Shown: positions 22,533 to 32,835 of the stretch, in pieces
Layout: each line of letters opens with the position of its first letter
How positions within the stretch are numbered: position 1 is the stretch's first letter
NCBI RefSeq assembly: GCF_000499845.2
Contig: NC_023749.2
Location: 37,510,105 to 37,574,104, forward strand
Direction of reading: 5' to 3'
DNA length: 64,000 nucleotides
From: Phaseolus vulgaris
Lineage: Eukaryota > Streptophyta > Magnoliopsida > Fabales > Fabaceae
Position numbers and translations under genes: made by a program
The notes under the pieces: generated by a model
What the model saw: the letters and a program-made list of their open reading frames with translations, nothing else
The model's database searches: none
Told to the model about the DNA's origin: nothing

Positions 22533-25262
22533 TACCTTTTTCACAGAGGTCGGGCTCCTCATTGCGATGATCTTCGCACACTTCTTAGGGTTTGCCTCTA
22601 TTCCCCGTTCAGTGAGGAGAAACCCCAAGAATTTCCCTACTTCTACCCTGAATATGCATTTTTCAGGATTTAGCTTCAAATTGTACCTGGCTATCATGGT
22701 GAATAGCTCTTTTAAATCAACAATGTGTTGGTTTTTCTCCTTGGAGGTTACGACCATGTCATCCACACACGCATGCACGTTTCGTCCAATCATGGGGGCG
22801 AGAACCCTATCCATCAGCCTCTAGTAGGTTGTTCCAGCATTCTTAAACCCAAAGGGCATCACCTTATAGCAATAACTAGAGACCTTTGGCATGAATGTTG
22901 TCTTGCATTCGTCTCGGGGATGCATCCAAATTTGGTTACACCCCGAGAAGGCATCCAAAAAGCTGAGAAGTCGGTAGCTTGACGCGCTATCCACCAAGGC
23001 GTCGATGTTGGGCAGCGGATATGAATCCTTCGGACAGGCCTTGTTCAAATCCGTGGAATTGACGCACATTCTCCACTTCCTGTTGGCCTTCTTGACCAAC
23101 ACCACGTTTGCCAACCACTTAGGGTACTGGATTTCCCTTATGTGGTTGACACTCAACAGCTTTTGGGTCTCTTGCCTGATGACCAGGCATCTTTCCTCGT
23201 TGAACTTCCTTCCCCTCTGTAGGATAGGTCTAACCTTTGGATCCATCGTGAGACGATGGCACAGAAAGTCAGAGTCGAGTTCGGGCATGTCCAAGGCAAA
23301 CCATGCAAAGGCGTTCAAATGTCGTGATATGACTTCGGCGATCTAGTTTTGCATTTCTTGGCTTAAGGACTTGCCAAGCTTGAACTTCTTTCCTCCGATC
23401 TCTCTTTCCTAAAACTCGCCTGTAGGCTCAGGTCGCTTTTCCCGGGTGATCTCCGTGCGGGTGACCCCTTCTACCTCCTGGGGATGGGCGGTGACTGCAC
23501 ATACCCCTATTTTAGTCTTCAAGCTATTCTCGTAGCATTTCTTTGCCGCCTTTTGGTCGGACTTGATGGTAACTACCCCTCCCTCAAGGGAAAGCAACTT
23601 CATTTTCATGTGCCTCGTCGAGGCCACTGCTCCTAACCTGTTCAGGGCAAGTCTACCTAGGAGGATGTTGTAAGCTGAAGGAGCGTTAACGACGAGGTAT
23701 CTGATGTTGATGGTTCGAGATGAGGTGTCATCCGTGAAGGTTGTTCTTAACTCCACATTCCCCCTCACTTCTACCTGATCTCTCGTGAAGTCGTACAAAC
23801 AGTCGCCATATGGTCTTAGTTGGTCGGCCAATAACTGCAATTTGTTAAAGGTTGACCAAAACATTACATCGACCGAGCTTCCTTGGTCGATGAGGACTCG
23901 GTGTACCCTTCTCCCTACCGTGACCCCCAAGATCACCACTAGGTCATTATCATATGAGACCACATCTCGCGCCTCTACTGCCATCACTCCTCTAGCATAC
24001 ATTTTTCGCTGGGAGGCGGTGCATCCTCCCCCTGAGAACCCCCTAAAGATCGTGTTGACCTTGCCATGGACTGGCACTTTATGTCCCTAATCCACTGCTG
24101 GGGTCACCACCATCGAGGCTTCTTGACCTTCCTCTAGATATTCCTTCAGGAAACCATCCTTCACCAGATCAGCCAATTGGTATCCCAGTGCTATACAGTT
24201 TCTCACGTTGTGCCCAAAGGCTTTTTGGAACTCGCACCAAGTGCCCTTACTTGGCCCCAAATTCTTGTTACTTTTTGGGGGGAACTTCAACTTGTCAGCC
24301 ACGTTTGGGATGGCGATCAACTCCTTGTGGCTCATTTTGAACTTGTGTCGACAGGGAAAGTCTCCCTTCACTCTCGCCCTAATCAAATGCTTTTTTCAAT
24401 TCGTAGGGTACATGTCTGATCGGTGATCTCTTCTCCATCGCAGCTTTATGTACTCTCATGGGTTGAGCTCAGCTGCTCTCTCGGGGCTTCGTTGGCCCAA
24501 CACTTCCTCGTTTTACTGTTACCTGTTCTTCAGCGTCGATGTACGCAACAGCTCGTCGCCGGATCTCACTAAACGTCTTCGCACGATTTCTTATCAAAGA
24601 ATCGTTGAACGACCCTGACAGAATTCCCCGTCCAAAGGCGTGCACCATCAGAGCTTCGTCCTTGGTGTGGAGCTTTACAACCAACGCCTCAAACAGGTTC
24701 ACGAAGCCCTTCAGGGCTCTCCCTGGTACTGCTTCACCCCGAAGAGTTCGAAAGAGATAAGGGGTGGAGCTCGGTTGACTATGAACTGCTCCCTGAACAA
24801 TGTAGAGAACTGATCGAATGAGGTTATGTGTCCGTTAGGAAGACCAATGAACCAATCCAATGTCGTGTCTGCGAACGTCCCCATGAACAGCTTGCAATGC
24901 ATGGCGTTTGTTCCTCCAGAGATCATCATCTAAGTGTGGAAAGTAGTGATGTGTGCCTCCAAGTCTTCGGTCCCTGTGAAAGTAATTTTGGGTGTCATGA
25001 AATTCGTTGGTATCACGACATTCATGATCGCCTGGGAGAACAGCATGGGGCAAGCTCTGACTGAAATGGGCGGGCTTTGCTCCCCCGCTGCGTGTTCCCC
25101 TAAGCGTTGTGGATCTCTTCGTAGCGCTCCATTAGCCCTGCGTAACTCTTGATTGCTTTCTCGCGATGTGTCTAGCTCGACCCTGAATTGGTCTTGTCTA
25201 TAGGCCTGCTCGGCCCGTACCTCAGCCGAAACCCTCTCTAGGTCAGCCTTGGATGCTGCCAC
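22533..25262 (-). pseudogene. Gm gag-protease-RT
   Basis: In minus-strand order: a gag core ('FADTTLDWFIGLPNG', 'FGRGILSGSF') from 25262 to about 24470; a knuckle-like 'CEFQKAFGHNVRNC' near 24240; aspartic protease with 'LIDQGSSVDVMFW' near 23870; and RT with 'VVLVKKANRKWRMC' and, at 22765-22754, 'CVDD' in place of the usual YVDD. Stops and frameshifts separate the parts (for example at 24930, 24710, 24085 and 23405). The order and motifs are those of Tat-lineage polyproteins. This copy is dead. Confidence 0.85.
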
Positions 25263-25407
25263 TGCTTGCTAGATAGTGTTGACGGTTTCCATGAGTTTTT
25301 GTAAGGTGGCATTGTCACCTTCCTCCTGTCCAGATGGACCTTGTCGAGTATTCCTCATATCGCCTGGTAGCTTGATCACAATTGTAGATAGGACCTAATT
25401 TTATCGG

Positions 25408-25425
25408 GCCCCACAGTGGGCGCCA
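25408..25425 (-). other. Gm primer binding site, tRNA-Lys type
   Basis: TGGCGCCCACTGTGGGGC differs by one base from the site in G1 and G2. The G1/G2 form is complementary to the 3' end of tRNA-Lys(CUU) as I recall that tRNA. Confidence 0.75.
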
Positions 25426-25427
25426 AA

Positions 25428-26268
25428 TGTTCTTGCCTGTTGACCTAGTCGTTGGTTGACTCTGGGAACAAATTGTGACTCCGTCTGCCCCTGCTGGAAT
25501 TTGCTCTTTCCTTTGGATGTTGGAACGCGGCTCCGTTTGAAACACAGGGGGCTCTACCTGTTGATTGCACACTGACGATCAAGTCAGTATAGGGCTTATA
25601 GAAACAATGAGTAAGTAAGCAAGTAGTTTTAGTCTTAGAAACGGTGTACCTTTATTAGGGATCTCAAGTCCCTTTTATAGACTACTTTTAGGTTACTTCT
25701 TGTAACAACCCTTCTCTCATGAGAACCTTATCTCGAGTGAAAGTAGGTTTGATGGGAGGAGAATCTGTTACAATGCGCACAATCTTAGTACGACAACCGC
25801 TAGAATCTTTCCTCCTTGGAGTGCATAATCTTAACAGCATGGCCGCCAGAGTACAAACTCATGTACAAACATCAGGGGACCCATTTGTCCATTGTAGCGT
25901 ACAAGCCTTTCACGTATCATGCATGCATCTTATCCCTAAAACCCTAGCACTCTTGGACTTAGGCATTTTTAGAGAATATTTTATTTGTGCTAGACCCGAA
26001 TGTACTAAACACACCACTCGCACTTTTTCGCTGACCAGGTCTTATACACCTTTAGTATATGAATGAACCTCAACGCATCCATACCTAAGGCCCACTTACG
26101 TCGTCCATTAACTCGACCAGACCACCGAGTTGACCTGCTTGACACAGGCGTCAATGTCCGATCACCGAGCACTCAGACAAATCTACTTACATCTCAGAAT
26201 GTGACTTATAGTCGTTCAAGTCATGCATTGATAGGTTCAACTATTGCAAGCCAATAGTTCAAGTTGAC
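25428..26268 (-). repeat. Gm 5' LTR (right boundary uncertain)
   Basis: Ends 'GGCAAGAACA' before the primer binding site. TATA box TATAAAA lies at 25679-25673, and a 17/20 match to the shared R/U5 motif at 25586-25567. The upstream end near 26268 (TGTCGTCAAC) is a guess, because no second LTR is available. Confidence 0.6.
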
Positions 26269-26285
26269 GACACATTCTTGATCGA

Positions 26286-26913
26286 AAAATATCACAGAAC
26301 TTTACTGACTACATCTGTCAAGATGGGAACTGAAACATTTTTCTGTTAGCTTTCGCCATTGTTGAAGGTGAAATAAAGCATGGACATATATGGTTCTTCC
26401 AATTGTTACGAGCATATGTGATGCCTCGGTCAAATTTATGCATGATTACCGACACAGGAACAACAATACTATCAACTTGGAATCTCCATAAGTTTCTTGG
26501 GAAGGAGATGATCTGACCTTAATGTATTGCATACACCATATAGCATCCAATTTCAACAAAAGGTTAAAAATGAAAACTTAAAGCGACAACTAATAAACAT
26601 GTGTAAACATTCCTTAACTTCCATCACACAATTCACTAACTTTTCCACTAATCCCCTTTTTGAGAATGTGATAAGTTATTAGATGAAGCAACCGACTCTA
26701 CAAACAAAGTTATCGATAATGAGAGCAGAATTTCGGCAAGCAGCCTCTTGGATGGATCAAATATAATTAGAAAAATGGACTCAGACCTATGACGGGGCAA
26801 GAGGTTTGACCACATAACAACAAATCTTGTTGAAAGCATGAAGTTTATTTTCAAAAGGGCATGATTCTTACCGATTTGTGCTCTAGTTAAGACCACATTC
26901 GAAAGAACAACTA
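26286..26913 (+). pseudogene. Mutator-like (MULE) transposase fragment
   Basis: The translation shows the MULE transposase core in order with a few frame changes: 'FLLAFAIVEGE', 'WFFQLLRAYV', 'LCMITDTGTT', then 'YCIHHIASNFNKR', 'WMDQI', 'LEKWTQTYD' and 'TTNLVESM' followed by 'ALVKTTFER'. These match the mudrA-type DDE transposase, including the region after the second aspartate. Several stops (for example near 26327 and 26777) show decay. The fragment ends at about 26913, where plastid rbcL sequence begins. Confidence 0.8.
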
Positions 26914-27750
26914 CTCAATTAGCTACAACACTTGGTGCATTTCCCCAAGGGTGTTCTAAAGTTCCTCTACCAAATTGAAGTACGAAGTCATCTCCAAAGA
27001 TTTCGGTCAGAGAAGGCAAATGCCAAATGTGAATACCTCCCGAAGCAATAGGCAAAACACCTGTAGAGAAACACAAGCCTAAGTGAAATAATTACCACGA
27101 CTTCGATCTTTTTCAATAAAATCATCACACAATAAGTCAACAAAACCCAAAGCGATTTCTCTTTCCCCTTCAAGTTGACCTACTACGGTACCGGAGTGAA
27201 CATGATCTCCAGCAGAAAAATGTAATGCTTTAGCTAGGACACGAAAGTGCATATCATGATTCTTTTGTCTGTCGATAACGGCATGCATTGCATGGTGTAT
27301 ATGAAGAAGTAGACCATTATCCCGACAATAATGAGCCAAGCTAGTATTTACAGTGAACCCTCATGTTAAATAATCATGCATTATGATAGGAATGCTTAAT
27401 TCTCTGGAGAATACAACTCTTTTTATCATTTCTTCGCATGTACCCACAATTGCATTCAAGTAATGCCCTTTGATTTCACCTGTTTCAGCCTGTACTTTAT
27501 AAATCGCTTCACCATAAAATAAGAAATGGTCTCTACAACGCATAAATGATTGGGAATTCACATTTTCATCATCTTTTGTAAAATCAAGTATTCCACGAAG
27601 ACATTCATAAACTACTCTGTCATAACTCTTAGCGGATAGCTCTAATTTAGGTTTAATAGTACATCCTAATAGGGGAGGACCATACTTGTTCAATTTATCT
27701 CTCTCAACTTGGATTGCATGAGGCAGACCTTGGAAAGTTTTAATATAAGC
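26914..27750 (-). pseudogene. rbcL: Plastid rbcL fragment in nuclear DNA (NUPT)
   Basis: The minus strand encodes Rubisco large subunit from '[20 protein letters not shown]' through '[17 protein letters not shown]', '[12 protein letters not shown]' and '[19 protein letters not shown]' to '[12 protein letters not shown]'. That is roughly the middle to the C-terminal third of the protein. Many replacements at invariant positions, stops and frameshifts (27361, about 27100) exclude a working gene or a plastid contig. Most changes look like C-to-T/G-to-A decay. The flanks are nuclear transposon sequence. Confidence 0.92.
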
Positions 27751-27770
27751 ATCTTGGTAATGCATACTAC

Positions 27771-28559
27771 AAGCAAGACACTAATATTCAAAATATATAG
27801 TCGCCTTATTAAGAACGAGGCACAATATGTTATGTGTGGTGTGCAAAAATATAATTGAGAAAATTCAGAGTTTGACGTTTAAGAGATAGTCACTCCCCAA
27901 TTTCAACTTCAACGTCAACCTATGTCCTAACTAATTTTCAATGTCACTCCTATCTAATATATCATTTTTAATATATTAAAAATACCTCGGTATTTATTTT
28001 TATATTACTTCACTTTAGACTCAACAATACAACACTATATAAACAATAAAACAGTAATTGTTTTCATGGATGAAAGCATAAATGTTGTTGTTAACCAAGT
28101 GAACTATTACGTACATTTGAGGGACATTTTAGTCCAAACCAGTAACATATGAAATCTAAACACATTCATATTTGGAAGTGACTAGAGAATTCACAACCTA
28201 AATTTGACTAACAAAAACATATTTTACCGAAACTTCTACCTACAATCATTTAGGACAAATGACAAAACATATCTTGTCCAAAGTTCTAAATACAATGATG
28301 TTTTGAACTATCTTGGAGTCTATGCAGTATCTGAATCTCTCTCTATGGACATCATTGTCTTTGAAAAAAAAGTGTGACTTTTCATAATAACTCAAGTTTC
28401 AATTTCTTATGATAAATTCTTTAGGCAGTTAAACCAAGATAATAGAAAGGTTGGATCCCACCATTAAGAGGCCTGGTTGAGTGTCTAACATTATGAAGTT
28501 TCTCAAAACTTGATATAAACCAACTCAGATAATGAATAGACACTAAATGCAAACAAAGT
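27771..28559. other. Unassigned AT-rich spacer
   Basis: No ORF, RNA or repeat boundary that I can support. The first ~120 bp might continue the interrupted transposase, but the similarity is too weak to call. Confidence 0.4.
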
Positions 28560-29263
28560 TCAGCTTAACAACATCTCTTGAGATGCATTATCTCCTTTAT
28601 TAGCAGATAAGAAAGGTGTAATAAATTCAGTTGTGACAGCATCTACTTTAAACCCTTTTCCTTTCATTATTTGGAGATGTTTTCTACACCTAGAAATATC
28701 ATATTTTCGCAACAGTCCCTGCAAAAAAGACGTTATAAGAGTGTTTATTAGGGGTGCACCCATTCCCTTCCATTCTCCTAAGCAACTCTTCAGCATCATC
28801 CAGCAGTCCTTCTTTACAGAGACCCTTAATCATTAGGTTAAGTATGCATCAGTTGTCAACCCTTTTTCTAGGACACAAGAAAGAAGTTTCCTTGCATTAT
28901 CAACTTTTCCTTCTTTGCACATTCCATCAAGTATGATACTGTAAATCACAATATCAAGATCCAGACCACTCTTTTCCATCACTGTGAACAACGACACCAC
29001 TTCAGAATCAAGCCAGCATTTGAACAAACCATCCAACACAACAGCACAGGTGTGGAGACTAGGAACCTGGCCATGCCCTTTCATATAAAAAAAAACAACT
29101 CCTTTGCAGCCAATGGCTTTCTCACTTCACAGAACCCACAAATAAGAATGGTCCAAGTGACCACATCAAGATCCGACCCTTTCCGAATCATTTCACCCAT
29201 CAGAGACATATCAACCTCCTTAACCCTACACCATCCATGAATCAACAAATTATACGTCACAAC

Positions 29264-30881
29264 TAAGGGTGGGCAAAAAATCCAAATTACAAAATTCAAT
29301 CCATAATTATCCAAATCCATATTAGTTTTAATCCATTTAAATGGATTTATCTTAAATCCAAATCCATACTTTTGGATTTTAAATCCAATCCATTTAATTG
29401 GATATGGATTAGATATGCATTAGATACATTTTTGGATTATCCAAATTACATTTTGGGTTGGATTTTGACTTGGCCCGATCCAAGTTGAGCTAAGACAATT
29501 CGAGTCGATGTCGAGCAGAGCAGGCCCGAACCGATGTCGAGTCATTCGAACCCAGGTCGTTGTCGAGTGTCCAGACCCGGGCCGATGTCGAGTCGTCCAA
29601 GCCGAGGCCGATTTGGAGCTGAGCGGGCCAAGGTCAATATTGAGCCGAGCGGGCCCAGGTCGATGTCAAGTCGAGCGGGCCCGGGCTGATGTCGAGTCAA
29701 GCGGGTCTGGACCGATATTGAGCCGAGTGGGCCCGGGTCAATGTCGATCCGAGCGGGTTGGAGTCGATGTCGATCCGAGCGGGCACATACCGATCTCGAG
29801 TCGTACGAGCCTGGGCCGATCTCAACTCGTGCGGGCCGGGGCCGATCTTGAGTCGTACGGGTCCAGGCCGATGTCGAGTCGTACGGGCCCGTACTGATCT
29901 TGAGTCATACGGGCTCGAGCCGATGTCGAGTGGTACGGGCACGGGTCGATGTCGAGTGGTACGGGCCTGGGTCGATGTCTAGTGGTACGGGCCCAGGCTG
30001 ATCTCGACTCGTACGAGCCCAGGCTGATCTTGACTCGTCCGGGCCCGAGTGTATGTCGAGTGGTACGAGCCCAGGCTGATCTCGACTCGTACGGGCCCAG
30101 GCTGATCTCGACTCGTACGGGCCCAGGCCGATCTCGACTCGTACGGGCCCGAGCGGATGTGGAGTCGTACGGGCCCGGTTCGATGTGGAGTCGTACGGGC
30201 CTGGGCCGATGTCGAGTCGTACGGGCCCGGGTCGATATGGAGTCGTACGGGCCCGGGTCGATGTCGAGTCGTACGGGCCTGGGCCGATGTTAAGTCGTAT
30301 AGGCCCATAATAATGTTGAGTCGTACAGGCCCGGGCTGATGTTGAGTTGTCCGATCCCGGGCCTGATTTCTAGTCGTCTGGGCTCGGGCCGATGTCGAGT
30401 CGAGAGGGTCCGATCGATGTCAAGTCGTCTGGGCCTAGGCCGATGTCAAGTCGTCCGGGCCTGGGCCGATGTCGAGTCGTCCGGGCATTTGGGTCGTCTG
30501 GGTCCGGGCCGATGTTGAGTCGTTCGAGACCGAGTCGATGTCGAGTCGTCCGAGCTCAGGATGTCGAGTGGTCCGGGCCCGGGTCGATGTTGAACCGAGT
30601 TGGTCCGCGTTGATCCACGTCCAAATTGAGTTGGATTAGGCCCAGTTCGAGTCAAGTTAGTTTGTGTGGATATCAAAATGGATGTAATGTATTTGACAAA
30701 GTGGTAATCTAATTAAGAAAGTATATTTAATCTAGATTCAATCCACTTTAAATGGATTTAAGAAAAATCCAAATAAATTTTATCTAGTTAAAATGGATAT
30801 GGATTTTAAATCCAATCCATTTATTTGGATTTGGATTGGATCTAGATTGGATTTTGAAAAATCCAATCCATGATCACCCTA
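29264..30881. mobile_element. hAT-type non-autonomous element inside the PPR pseudogene
   Basis: Flanked by an 8-bp target duplication GTCACAAC (29256-29263 and 30882-30889). Ends are TAAGGGTGGGC and, inverted, TAGGGTGATC, which fit the short 'YA-GGGTG' hAT termini. Subterminal regions are rich in palindromic 'AATCCA..TGGATT' repeats. No transposase is encoded. Removing the element and one duplication rejoins the PPR reading frame, which confirms the boundaries. Confidence 0.88.
29490..30650. repeat. 26-bp GC-rich minisatellite within the hAT element
   Basis: Roughly 45 degenerate tandem units of 26 bp around GATGTCGAGTCGTACGGGCC, then a variable CCGGGCC-like tail. The array is GC-rich while both element ends and the surroundings are strongly AT-rich. 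Open frames on both strands here are by-products of the repeat. Confidence 0.92.
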
Positions 30882-32001
30882 GTCACAACACTCGGCAAAC
30901 ACCTCTCCCCCTCGCTAACCATCAATCCAAACACCCTCGTCGCCTCCTCCATCCAATTCCTTAAGCAATGCCCGCCAATCAACGATTTATATATATGTAA
31001 CAACATTTGGCTCCACACCAGTCCTAACCATAAAACTCATCACATTCTTTGCCCATAAAACCAACCCTTCTTTGCAAAAATCATCCACCAGAATCGAAAA
31101 CACGTTTGCACGTCTGCTGCAATCCCCTTCTCCACTACCATCTCATTACAAAACCACCCCCTCCCTCCACCAACCAAACCCATCAACAAACCCTGAATCA
31201 AGCAATTGTGGAAGGATTAGGAAAATCCTATTGATTGCAATTTTCTCCAGACCCCCGGGAAAAGCATGAAAAAAAGGCTCGAATGGTACGATCCCGCCGT
31301 CACCCCAGAATGAAAGGGGCGATCTCGTAGTTCTTGGTCTGTGAAGACTCACAACATTAGGCTCAACAATAACACACATCTCACAAAACAACTCAAAAGC
31401 CTCATTCACCAACCTTGTCTTTCAAAGCCCATCCAAAATCGCATTATAAACCACAACATTAGGCTCCAAATTTCTCTCAACCATCTTCCTCAAACACTCC
31501 ACAGCACCAGAAGTATCCGCAATTTTACACAGACCATTAACCAACTCCCCATAAGTTCGAAAATTGCACTGATACCTAAAGTTTCCATTTTTTCAACCAA
31601 CCAAAGGGCACGATCCATATCCCCTTCAATTCAAAGGCCGTTAACGATGGTGTTAAGCGTCACCAGCGTGGGTTCCACGCCGATTTTGGTCATGACACCT
31701 AAAACGGCAAAATGTTGAGAGTGCACACGTTAGCACTTTCGCTTAGCGATTGGAAGCTTTTGATGAGGGAAATCGTCGTGGCATGGTGGTGCGATTTCCC
31801 GACGAGACCGAACAAGAGGTTGAAGTCTTGGACGCAGGGAAAGAGGCTTCAGGTTAGCATTCTGCGGAAGAAGTCGAAGGCAGCGGCGGCGGTGGCGGTG
31901 GTTTCGACGGCACAGATGATTTATATGATGATAGAGACATTTTAAGTTTAAAATTCGCCATGGTTCTTATTTTTGTCTATAAATAGTTTTATCGCATGAA
32001 T

Positions 32002-32835
32002 TAAGGCAATTGCTTCCTGTACCCGATCAATTATGATCGGCACCCGACGAATTTTTAGAAATTCCATTGTGTCCTTCTCTTCTTCACTTTGAAAAATAGT
32101 GTATGGTGAGTTGCAGAAGGAACTTTATTTTCTTCGGGTGATGCTTTGAGATGCAGAAGGGGAGGTTTTACTGGGGTTGTGCTCAGATATCGTCTACAAA
32201 GCCTGGTTTTCGCATTTCAGATGCAGGCGTCCGGAAGTAGATATTTTACTCCAAATATGAAAATGCCCACAACTATATTCCGCACACAAATATCCAGAAT
32301 CCATTCACACCCTTCCGAATGAAACCATCGCAGTCCACAACTACTACCTTCCGCGTCCAAACATCCGAAAGTGATTTAAACACTTCTAGATCAACGCAGC
32401 AAACAACTTGATTCCGCACAACAATATCCAGAAGTCACAAAATGATTTCCGCCTAAAAATGTTCACAACGCAACGCACACGCATACCTTGTCTTCTCCGA
32501 TGCCTTCTCCGATGCCTTCTCCGGTGCCTTCGTTCACTGTCGCAGATGATGCTCAAACCTTCGCATAACAGTGGACGACCTTCAAGCTTCTGGGTTCATC
32601 TTTGTTCAAGCCTTCGTTGTAAGTGCGAGAATGCGAACCACGGTGTTAGGTGCGAGAATGGCAGAGACGAAGTTGGGTGTGTGATTGGGTGCGAGAATGG
32701 CAGAGACTGAAGTTGAGTGTGTGATTGGGTGCACAAAACAATTAACCTAATTTCATTTTCATTAAGGGTACTTTGGTACTTTCACAAACGCAATTGGGTG
32801 TAGGTTAGGTTTGATTGGGTGTAGGGAGAATCACC
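32002..32835. mobile_element. MULE-like non-autonomous insertion with visible empty site
   Basis: Flanked by CATGAAT (31995-32001 and 32836-32842). A second copy of the surrounding repeat at about 34475-34560 reads straight through this point with a single GCATGAAT, so it is an empty site. The ends are degenerate inverted repeats with 'ACCCGATCAA' against 'ACCCAATCAA' and further CACCC blocks inward. No transposase is encoded. Confidence 0.7.

Larger units (their letters stand above)
22533..26268 (-). mobile_element. Gm: Tat-type Gypsy element, minus strand, 3' truncated
   Basis: The minus strand holds a 5' LTR, a tRNA-Lys-type primer binding site, gag, protease and RT up to just past the catalytic block, where an inverted Copia LTR cuts it off. 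RNase H, integrase, the antisense gene and the 3' LTR are missing. Its protein sequence is closest to G0. Confidence 0.85.
28560..31945 (-). pseudogene. PPR protein pseudogene, restorer-of-fertility-like (P class)
   Basis: Read on the minus strand from about 31945, a presequence-like start is followed by 'CVQDFNLLFGLVGKS', then 35-residue pentatricopeptide repeats such as 'GVEPTLVTLNTIVNGL', 'LEPNVVVYNAILDGL' and, beyond the hAT insertion, 'VVTYNLLIHGWC' and 'DIVIYSIILDGMCKEGKVDNA'. P-class PPRs bind organelle RNA; this arrangement resembles Rf-like mitochondrial proteins. Frameshifts, stops and an apparent internal deletion near 31690 break it, and a 1.6-kb element splits it at 29264-30881. 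Confidence 0.85.

Noticed and set aside
26914..27750. Functional rbcL or a plastid contig
   Set aside because: There are numerous replacements at invariant Rubisco positions, frameshifts and stops, and the flanks are nuclear transposons.
29508..30613. Several ORFs of 60-129 codons with 'SSRTGPGRC'-like repeats
   Set aside because: They are translations of the 26-bp minisatellite in several frames and both strands.
32408..32710. 100-codon ORF inside the MULE-like insertion
   Set aside because: It consists of short local repeats (CTCCGATGCCTT three times and a ~40-bp duplication) and has no protein similarity that I recognise.
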